Below, one piece after another: positions 56,140 to 64,000 of a stretch of DNA of 64,000 bases. The notes under the pieces are model-generated. The model made no database searches, was not told the DNA's origin, and was given only the letters and a program-made list of their open reading frames with translations. The stretch is from contig NC_081412.1 in assembly GCF_030272615.1 (NCBI RefSeq), forward strand, positions 690,374,083 through 690,438,082, in the 5' to 3' direction. The DNA is from Cryptomeria japonica (lineage: Eukaryota; Streptophyta; Pinopsida; Cupressales; Cupressaceae). Within the stretch, counting starts at the first letter, position 1. Every line of letters starts with the position of its first letter. The position numbers and the translations under genes were made by a program.

Positions 56140-56867
56140 GATGTTTGCTTTCTTGGTTTGGACCTAGGATCACAAAATGTAAGATATTTTCTCTATTTCT
56201 CTGAATGTGACAATGTTTGATTAAACTTGACCATCTTGTTTGAGTTGAGGTTGAGTTTGACTGATCCTCTGATTGTGATTTGGACATTTGGGGTATGACT
56301 TTCTAGGATGAATATGCAACTGATGATGAACTAATATGGACATATATGAGGTCTAGACAAGGACGTATATGAGGGTGATAATGAGGATGCAATTGAAGAC
56401 TATGCAAGGACTGTGCGAGGACTTAGGACAATAATGAGGACGCAAGTGAGGACTATGCAAAAGACTATGTAAAAGACTGCCTAGGGTCACAAGTATGTAA
56501 GACTTTTTGAGTTTCGATTTCCAAATGGACTTTGTTTTTTGTAATTTCATGTGTAGGACAATGTTTTGTAGTTTTTCAAATTTGAGAACAATTGCTCATA
56601 GGTAGGTATAGCTTACTGAGTCAATTTTTATACAATCTCAGAAAATTTGGCGATATGTGGGATAGGGCCTTAAATAGCCCAAGGGACTGACTCAATACTG
56701 GTCTAGCACATCGATACATAAAAAAGCATAGAATACAATCTTAGGATGGATAGTGGACACCATTGAGTGAGGCCCTTACGAAATACCAAGACAAAATGAA
56801 CAGATAGAGAGTCTGGTAGCACTGGCTCCACTCCATGACACACACTTCTCAGGCATGCCAGTCTCTC

Positions 56868-57253
56868 TTACCCCGAAGATCCAAGGATCTTATAACTAAG
56901 GGATTCCTGTATCATAGTGTAAGGTACATAAAGGGTATCTATGGGGAATGATCCGCACTCCAGGAACCACTGAATGTAGGTTTTTTGGCAACTAAATTGG
57001 TTCTTAATATTAGGTTTCGAGGGGTCCTGATCTAACGACGGATTCTCAGAGCAAGCCACTTAAGACTTTAGTTGAGCTTATCAGTGCAGGGAAGGCCCCC
57101 ACATATGTAGAATTCACTCAACACTCTAGCCGCTTGACCAATATATTTATATAGCAACTCAAAAAACCCGCTCGAGAGTACGCTGGGAGAGATGATATCC
57201 CCTACAAATCCCAATTCGATGTACCTCAGTGGGGTGATGAAATCCCCAGTCAA
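56868..57253 (-). pseudogene. Unidentified conserved block of element D, internal 3 copy
   Basis: It starts MTGDFITPLRYIELGFVGDI and continues VLSSGFFELLYKYIGQAARV; after a stop, MACSENPSLDQDPSKPNIKN follows in a second open part. It matches 19025-19800 in internal 2. Not recognised. Confidence 0.35.
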
Positions 57254-57439
57254 AGATACCCACTAACTATGTAGAATAAAATTAAATTTGGATGTCGTTG
57301 TCACCTTCCTTCTTTCTCCCAAGACCCCGAAGGTGGGTGGAAAGTTAGTTAGTGCAACAGCAGGTCCACCCCAGACATAATAAAAATTCTTTACCTTAAG
57401 AAAAATACAAATTATTTAATCTAATGCAGCCTGATTTGC

Positions 57440-57770
57440 GTTCATTTTATAGCCCAAATTTAACTGTTAGATACGCATGTGCATGTCTATTTTAAACACC
57501 AAATCGAAATATGAAGGCATACATGTCAATTTTAACCATATGTTGATTTTAAGCACCAAAATCCAAGTGTGAGATATATGCATGTCAATTTTGTCCCATG
57601 TTCATTTTAAGCACCAACAATGAAGTGTGAGATTATCCATGCATGTCAATTTTAGCCCATGTTCATTTTAAGCACCAACAAAAAAGTGTGAGATTATCCA
57701 TGCATGTCAATTTTAACTGTTATTGATTTTAAGCACTAAAAATGAAGTGTAAAGTGTGCATGCAAAAAAT
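57440..57770 (-). repeat. 63-bp tandem repeat array in D internal 3
   Basis: Same unit and position as 19870-20180. Confidence 0.75.
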
Positions 57771-58074
57771 ACTAATCTAATCCTCTCTACAAATCTACCA
57801 CAGGATGTAAAAAGAAGATTAGTTGTAAAACCAAACTAACACAAAATAGAAACTCAAAAGTTGATAGAGGCGAATGCGTAACAATACCTGTGCGATTGTG
57901 TGATGTTTACAGGCCAAATGCGTGAACCTGACAGAGCGAATGCGTAAATCTGACAGAGCAAATGCATGATGAAGACTGATTGATTGCATAGCACTAGCAG
58001 GGTGATTGTGTGACAGAAGGTAGACAACAATTAAAGTTAAAAGCTAACAAAGAAAACTAAACCCGATCAAGAAC

Positions 58075-58311
58075 CTACAAAACCAATTGCGAAGCCCTAG
58101 GCAAATCTCTCATCATCCATTCAATATTGATTAGATCATATTTAACTGTATAAGAAAGAAATAGGCTATTATATCTATCTAAGGCCAGTTGTTCTTTTGA
58201 ATCCTGTATCAATTTTTTTGCCTGGAGAACATTTTGATAGCATTTGGCTTCTCTCCTTTGTTGTTTCGTCCTTCTTGCACCTGAAATCTTGAACTGAACT
58301 TTTCTTATCAT
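58075..58311 (-). CDS. Short basic leader ORF of element D, open copy
   Basis: 78 codons, MIRKVQFKISGARRTKQQRR, with strongly basic N-terminal third and acidic or hydrophobic rest (NIEWMMRDLPRASQLVL). It is first after the primer site, about 370 bp inside. The homologue in internal 2 has a TAG at a position where this copy keeps CAG. No family was recognised. Confidence 0.4.
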   Translation of the reverse strand: MIRKVQFKISGARRTKQQRREAKCYQNVLQAKKLIQDSKEQLALDRYNSLFLSYTVKYDLINIEWMMRDLPRASQLVL

Positions 58312-58701
58312 AAACTATTATAATCAAATCATAAAATAAAAGCAATTTGATCCCAGATTAACCCAATTTAAGACATAATTAAATCAAACAGATAACAGAC
58401 GGAAGAAAGAATCAAACAACAAAGCTTCCTGCAAATGCGTGATCTAGAAAGGGCAATTGCGCGATCTAGATAGGGCGATTGTGTGACCCTATCAGAATGA
58501 ATGCGTGACTTTGAAGGGTCGAATGCATTATGTTGTCTATGCTATTGCATGACAATGAATGCTTGATTGCGTGACGGAAAAATCTTTTCTCAAAATTCAT
58601 GCAACCTGCAAAAACAATGAAAAATCTGCACAATGTACAAAAATCACACAAAAAAATAAAGAAGGTTAAATTGTTGTTAATTCACGTCAGGTTCACCAAA
58701 A

Positions 58702-59894
58702 TGTCACCTGTAAAATTCATCTTAAAACAAGTAATCAATTAGAAGCAAAAAGGAAATCACGAATCCCTTTTAACCAAAGAATCTAACAAAACAAGACAAT
58801 GGAATAACACAACCAAACAAATAGGAATTAAAATAATCAAATGAAATCAAAACTTCCTATCCCAAGATTGCGTATTGCTTCCATTTCTCTTCTCATCTTC
58901 ATGATATGATTGCTCTCAGATATTGCACTAGTAACCTGCAAGTGACACAAAGATTCGAAGTTCGTGATTATTGAAAATAGAGATTGAATGCTCAATTTAT
59001 AGAAAATTGGAGAGATTGATTGAAAGGTGGAACATATTGATCAAGAGGTGGAACTCAGGTGAGCTCACATGAAAATTGATAATTGAACTGCTGATTGGGA
59101 GTGAAACTCAATAGATTGAATAGATTAATTGAGTCAACTGATTGAGAAAAAGTTGACTGAAGGAAGAAAAAGAATGATTGGAGGAAATAAAAAGGATGAC
59201 AAAGAAATCTTAATTTAAAAAAAGCTAACTAAAAGATGGAAATAGAAGTTGGAGAGATAAATGATTTAACTAATTAATCTAGCATGTGCTTGCATTTAGA
59301 CTTAGATTTTTAATTTAATCTTTGCATGAGATTTATTCAAATAATTGAATTTATTTAAATCCAATTTAGTATTTGAATATATTTATAACTTGAATTTGAT
59401 TTTCAATTTGGTTTTTGAAATCATGCACATGTAACTGAATTAGAAGAAATTAGAAGAAATAAGAAATTAAATGAAATTAGAATTTGGTGATTTGGAAATG
59501 GAAGAAAGAATTAATTAATTAATTAATTAAATAATTTAAAGAAACTATTTAATTATTTAGAAATGGAATTTATTTAAATAATAAAGATTATTCAAATTAA
59601 CAGATTAAATCACAATTAACTAAATAATAAATATTTAATTAATATTTAGAAAAGGGTTGAATGATTAGATGATTAGAGATGGAAATTGAGAATTAATTTA
59701 TTTAATTAATATTATAAAATGATTAAAATGATTAAGTGATGATAGAATCGAAAATAGAATAATTAATAAGATGATGAGGAAATATAAACTTACAAGAATA
59801 AGATTAATTAACTTAATTAAATAATTAAAAAATTATTTAATCAATTAGAGAAATGATTAGTACATGATCAATGAGACATTTTTAGGTGTCTACA
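58702..59894 (-). repeat. D LTR4 (5' end of the array)
   Basis: 1193 bp, + strand TGTCACCTGTAAAATTC to GTGTCTACA, with an internal deletion of about 75 bp near 59700 relative to LTR1. It is followed by CCTAT (59895-59899), the right target duplication of the whole array. Confidence 0.9.
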
Positions 59895-59899
59895 CCTAT

Positions 59900-59985
59900 A
59901 AAGCATCCAAACAGCTAGTGTTGACATCAATGACAAAATATCAATGCAACACATAATCGATTCCTCAAAATGGCCAATAGTTTAT
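59900..59985 (-). repeat. Short E-family LTR start fragment
   Basis: It matches 10255-10331 (CATCAATG, ATATCAATGCAACACA, GCCAA) in the same orientation, so it is a second, partial copy of the E LTR start. Confidence 0.6.
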
Positions 59986-61084
59986 CGCCTTCCAGTAGGT
60001 GGATTGAATCGGGAATATGCTAAGTTGATTACCACCGGTATGATCTGGATGATGGAATATGTTTGTATGGATGGTTCATATGCTTCTGAAGTATGTTTCA
60101 GTCAGTTGGTATTGACTTGATGATTAGATGCTATCTTATATTCTAGTAAGCTTTCTTTATTGATCTGGTAAGGGTTTCACTGGCCGAACTTTATTGAAGA
60201 TCTTTTGATGTTATGCATAATTGGTGGTGGTTCAGCTTCTAGAAGGGATTTAGGATGCTGATGGTGATGGTGATTTTTTTAATTCCTCGATTGATTGTTG
60301 TCATTGCTTTGGCATGTGTGGATCCAATTTAGGTCCGGTGTTATCTAGGTTATGGACTGATTTGCATGAAACATGTTGGTGGATCCTGTGATGTGGTTCC
60401 AGGATGTTTTAATGATTGGATGATATTTGTTTGGCCTTAGGCCGACATGTATTATGATTTTATTTTAGGATTATGTAATGAATTTATTGTATTATCATTT
60501 GTGTGGCCGACCTAATTGGTTAGCTCTTAGGTTGGTATAAATGTATGTAAGATGGCAAGGAGCAAATAATGTAATAATCATTTGTACAGAGAATTTAGTC
60601 GATCATAGGTGATTGAGTTGGGTTTATGTAACAGGTTTTAGATCTCCATTATTGAGCTTAACCAGAACTGTAATCTAACACGTTTGATGCTATTACCAAT
60701 AGTTCTTCTCTCTGGATTGTAGTCCAAACTTTTTGAGGTAGTTGACATATTTGTAGTTAGTGAGACTCCATTGTGATGAGCAATGCGCTCTAGGTAGTAT
60801 GCCTTCTTGCATATGTAGGCCCCTATTGTAATCATATACTTGCTACATTAGTATAATCTGACTATGGGTAGGGTTTCCCACCATGGTTTCTCCTCATTGA
60901 GGTTTTCTACATACAAATCATGGTGTTATGTGTTATGGTTGCATGGTATTGATTCTTTGGTTTTTATTTATGCTTTAATACTTAATCAATTTTACCTTTA
61001 TAAGGTTTTAAGTTCTATAATTCACATAATCTGTTAACAACTGATTCAACCCCCCCTCTCAGTTGTTCACTGGTTATCCTAACA
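59986..61084 (+). repeat. E-family LTR in + orientation
   Basis: The last 60 bp (GTTAACAACTGATTCA to GGTTATCCTAACA) are the reverse complement of the start of the LTR at 9088. Internal blocks (CAGTTGGTAT, CTAGGTTATGGAC, GCCGACATG, GGGTTTCCCACCATGG) match too. TATAAATG lies at 60537-60544. The first ~100 bp do not match, so the left edge is unclear. No gene. Confidence 0.75.
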
Positions 61085-61257
61085 CATCTAGGGGCACACA
61101 ACTGGATCACTTTGAATGACAACCCCTCTTGCAACAAAAACTCAAAAAAATCAGAATGATAAGAATCTGAAAATTGAGAACAAAACTCATATATGTCACT
61201 AAAATCTTCATCATCCTTGTACATCTGCTTGAGGGAATCAATTCACACACTTTGCAA
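61085..61257 (-). pseudogene. Linker and first residues of gypsy integrase
   Basis: It contains EFLLQEGLSFKVIQLCAP, the block that precedes the integrase zinc-binding region, and then breaks off at 61085. Confidence 0.7.
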
Positions 61258-61650
61258 CTAAATTTCTTGCACCATGCACACCCTCCTACTAAATGCATCT
61301 GCCACTTTATTGGCCCACCCCTTATTGTGTTTGATGGTAAATGTGTAAGCTTGAAGATGTTCAACCCACTTCATATGCTTGTGACTAAGCTTCTCCCATC
61401 CATTCAGAAAATTGAGAGCATGATTATCAATATAAATAATGAATTCTTTAGGTATAAGGTAATGCTGCCATTTCTTCAAGGCTTGTACCATTGTATACAA
61501 CTCCAAATCATATGTAGAATACTTCCTTTTAGCATCATTGATTTTCTCACTAAAGAAATCCACTGATCTGCCCTCTTGACTCAAGACATCGCCTATTGCA
61601 AGGTTACTAGCATCACACTCCACTGTGAACAACTTGTTAAAATCAGGCAA
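61258..61650 (-). pseudogene. Gypsy RNase H domain
   Basis: 130 open codons with FTVECDASNLAIGDVLSQEG (first catalytic Asp), FFSEKINDAKRKYSTYDLEL (Glu), IYIDNHALNFL (Asp) and KVADAFSRR (last Asp). All four acidic positions look present, so the domain itself is well kept. Confidence 0.9.
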
Positions 61651-62470
61651 AACAAGAATAGGTTGTTGTGCTACTCTCTTTTTTAGATACTCAAAAGATT
61701 CATTTGCTTCATTTGACCAAGAAAACTTACATTTTTTACCTCCCTTGATTGTATTTAGGATAGGTGCACATATATGACTAATTTTTTTTATGAACTTTTA
61801 GTAAAATTCTGCCAATCCATGGAAACTTCTCACATTACCTACTGTCTTAGTTGTTGGCCATGTCAAGATAGCCTCCATCTTTGCTGGATCCATCTTCAAA
61901 CTATCCTTGAACATTACAAAACCAAGGTAGACAAGTTCCTCCTTCATGAAGACACTCTTCTCCATGTTATTCATCAACTTTTCATCATGCAACTTCTTCT
62001 AAACCAGGTTCAAGTGCTCCAAATGCTCCTCCTTTGTCCTTCTAAACAAAAGAATATCATCAAGATAAACCACAACAAATTTACCAATGAAATATTTTAA
62101 TACCTCATTCATGAGGCTCATAAAGGTTCTTGGGGCATTGGATAGCCCAAAAGGCATCACCATCCACCATAGAGACCTTCATTTGTTTTGAAGGTTGTCT
62201 TACATTCATCCCCTTGCCTTATTCTGATTTGATGATACCCACTCTTGAGATCAATTTTAGAGTAGTAGCAAGCCCCTCCCAAATAGTCCATCAAGTCTTC
62301 AATTCTAGGTATAGGAAACCTATATCTTATGGTAATAGTATTTATGTCCCTAGAATCAGTATAAAGTCTCCATTGACCATCCTATTTAGGTGCTAGGAAT
62401 GTTGGGACAACACATGAACTGAGACTATTTCTAACCAACCCCTTATCCAACAATTATTGTACTTACTTAG
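61651..62470 (-). pseudogene. Gypsy reverse transcriptase
   Basis: Blocks in order: [46 protein letters not shown]; a one-base deletion near 62158-62168; [23 protein letters not shown] with intact Tyr-x-Asp-Asp (near 62065); and the connection VRSFHGLAEFY near 61800. Several stops lie in the N-terminal part (for example TAA near 62462). Confidence 0.9.
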
Positions 62471-63304
62471 CAATCTCCTCATTCTGAGATGGAGTCATCT
62501 TATAGGCTAGTTTGTTTGGCAATGTAGACCATGGTATGAAGTCAATCTGATGGCTTATGTCCCTAATGGGTGGTAAGGTGTTAGGCATTTCCTTCACCAT
62601 TATACTCTTATACCCATCCAACAATTTCTGCACCTCCTTGGGAACTTCTTCCTTACCATGACTAGGCACATTAGGACTGTTTTTGGGCTTCAAAATTAGA
62701 GCATACCCAAGGGTTCCTTCTTCCTTTAGGATGTCTAGAAACTCTTTTCCACTCACTAACATGACACTTGACCCAATTTTCTTATCCACACTCTCATCCG
62801 GTAAAGGATCCATCTTGTATTTTCTCCCATTTTTGGTTATGAGAAAGGAGTTTGTTTTCCCATCATGTTGGGATTGTACATCATATTTCCATGGACGTCC
62901 TAACAACAAATGGAAAACATCCATGGGGATCACATAACACAATATTCTATCTTTATACTCCCCTATCTCAAACTCTACCCAAGATTTTTCATCCACTAAG
63001 ACCTAATGCCCTTTATTAGTCATGGCACCTTATAAGGGTTAGCATGAGGTAAAATTTTCAACTTTAATTTATCCACCAACTCTGTGGAAACCAAATTTTC
63101 AATAGAACCTAAATCAACTATTACCTTACATAGCTTACCATAGGCCTTGCACATGGTTCTGAATAATGTCTTCCTCTGAGTGGGTTCTTTCACTTGAGGC
63201 ACTTTCAACATGGTTCTCCTTATCATAAATCTTTCTCCATCATGGGTTGGGGCTGCACTTCCAGTTGTGGAATTGACACTTTGGTAATCTTCATCTTGAA
63301 TCAA
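62471..63304 (-). pseudogene. Gypsy protease region
   Basis: CKVIVDLGSIENLVSTELVD (63080-63140) is the retropepsin active site in Asp-x-Gly-Ser form, followed by LPHANPYKV. After stops near 63010 the domain continues with ILCYVIPMDVFHLLLGRPWK (62860-62940) and a linker to RT. Confidence 0.85.
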
Positions 63305-64000
63305 CTAGTTCCTTCTCTCTCCTCCATGAGAGTTTGAGGCTTTCTCATGACACTTGCTTGCAGTGTGCCCTACTTGGTTGCAATTGAAGCATCTCTCTAC
63401 AAAGACACTAGGACCTCTTCCTAGTCATCCAAACCTACTCCTTCCATTGGGTTTCCTTCCTCTAAAACCTCCTCTTGAACCCGAGTCTCCACTTTGTTCT
63501 TGTTGGAAAGACTCACCTTAGGTCTTTTGAGATTGTCCTCTTCCCCCCAAATTTCATTTTCCTATAAAGTTCTTTCCTCCTCTTCCCCTACCTTGTCATT
63601 AACCTTTTCTTTTTAACTTATCATCCACCCTCAAAGCCATTTGAAAGCATTCATATACTATTTTAGGAGTCATCAGACACATCTCATCTTGAATGTTGAA
63701 CTTGAGCCCATTCAAGTACCTAGCAACCTTCTCCTTTTCATCTTCACGGTGCCCTGATCTCAAACTTAATTTGTGGAATTACTCTATGTAGGAAGCCACA
63801 TCCAAATCCTTTTTCTTCAAATTTTGCATTCTCCTATACAACTACACTTCATAATTAGCAGGCATAAATTGGGCCTTGAGTTTGGATAGCATCATGTCTC
63901 AAGAATGAATCATACTCTTTTCCATCTTCACCCTTTCACCCTGAGTGTAGTTCCACCAAGTTAAAGCAACACCCTTTAGTTTGGTCTTTGCAAACTTAAC
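63305..64000 (-). pseudogene. Gypsy gag and zinc knuckle, partial
   Basis: The knuckle CFNCNQVGHTASKC lies near 63350-63390. To its right (upstream) the gag frame shows Gly/Arg-rich DNA-binding-like sequence, MALRVDDKLKRKG, EKVARYLNGLKFNIQDEM and TWWNYTQGERVK with frequent stops. The N-terminus is beyond the window. Confidence 0.8.

Larger units (their letters stand above)
51717..58701 (-). other. D internal region 3, main part
   Basis: Continues from 22377 after element C. It is colinear with internal 2 throughout: A-rich spacer (52680-53130), C-terminal protein block (54030-54400), Ser-rich and Pro-rich parts, Asn/Gln-rich frame, unidentified block, 63-bp repeats (57440-57760), short basic ORF and degenerate motifs to the primer site (58698-58681). 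It lacks the 477-bp copia LTR found in internal 2. Confidence 0.85.
10345..59894 (-). mobile_element. Element D: tandem array of four LTRs and three internal regions
   Basis: On the - strand the order is LTR4, internal 3, LTR3, internal 2, LTR2, internal 1, LTR1. Internal 2 (7.53 kb) and internal 3 (7.07 kb after removing nested element C) are full-length homologues. Internal 1 is a 702-bp deletion derivative. Primer-site sequences lie beside LTR2, LTR3 and LTR4, and polypurine sequences beside LTR1 and LTR2. Only the outer ends have a matching 5-bp target duplication. No protease, RT, RNase H or integrase was recognised, so D looks like a non-autonomous (LARD-like) family with its own proteins. 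Confidence 0.8.
61085..64000 (-). mobile_element. Ty3/gypsy element F, decayed, incomplete
   Basis: From right to left: gag, zinc knuckle, protease, RT, RNase H, start of integrase, then a break at the E LTR. The order RT, RNase H, integrase is diagnostic of Ty3/gypsy. Stops, frameshifts and loss of integrase make it inactive. It runs off the window at 64000. Confidence 0.9.

Noticed and set aside
1-64000. Host genes, tRNA or rRNA genes, organelle DNA inserts
   Set aside because: None recognised. tRNA-like words found (GCTCTGATACCA, GGTTCACCA) are primer binding sites next to LTRs, with no tRNA fold around them.

Overview
The window is plant nuclear DNA made almost entirely of transposable elements. 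No host gene was recognised, and no tRNA, rRNA, organelle insert or CRISPR array was seen. Evidence for a plant is: an L1-type LINE with a C-terminal RNase H, Ty1/copia and Ty3/gypsy gag-pol remnants, tRNA-iMet-type primer sites (TGGTATCAGAGC), plant mobile domain (PMD) fragments, and decay that looks like loss of methylated CAG/CTG cytosines. A large, TE-bloated seed plant such as a conifer is plausible, but the species cannot be read from the sequence.

Layout. (1) 1-3423: LINE 3' part, + strand, riddled with TAG stops, ending in poly(A). (2) 3424-6295: fragment of an LTR element lying on the - strand that carries a PMD gene on the opposite (+) strand. (3) 6296-10331: copia element E, - strand, with gag, protease, integrase and the start of RT, then primer site and LTR. 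(4) 10345-59894: element D, a - strand tandem array of four LTRs and three internal regions, bounded by one 5-bp target duplication (CCTAT). (5) Inside the third internal region of D: element C (22378-51711, - strand, TSD AGAAT). Inside C: element B (26888 to about 46334, + strand). Inside B: element A (34734-42626, - strand, TSD CATCC). (6) 59900-61084: further E-family LTR sequence, partly in the opposite orientation. (7) 61085-64000: decayed Ty3/gypsy element F, - strand, running off the window.

Nesting gives an order of events: D, then C, then B, then A. By-eye LTR comparisons agree: about 5-6% for D, about 4-5% for C (partial comparison), about 1.8% for B and about 2.0% for A.

No element here has a complete set of genes. 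A has a long gag-like frame with a protease-like domain lacking the usual active-site motif, and no RT, RNase H or integrase. B keeps gag, protease and the integrase tail but has lost the middle of pol. C has a four-knuckle gag remnant and an unidentified second protein. D has an unidentified Asn/Gln-rich protein. All would have needed enzymes from other elements. B, D and the 3.4-kb fragment share LTR ends and polypurine tracts; A and D share an 18-bp primer-site sequence. This suggests related families served by common machinery.
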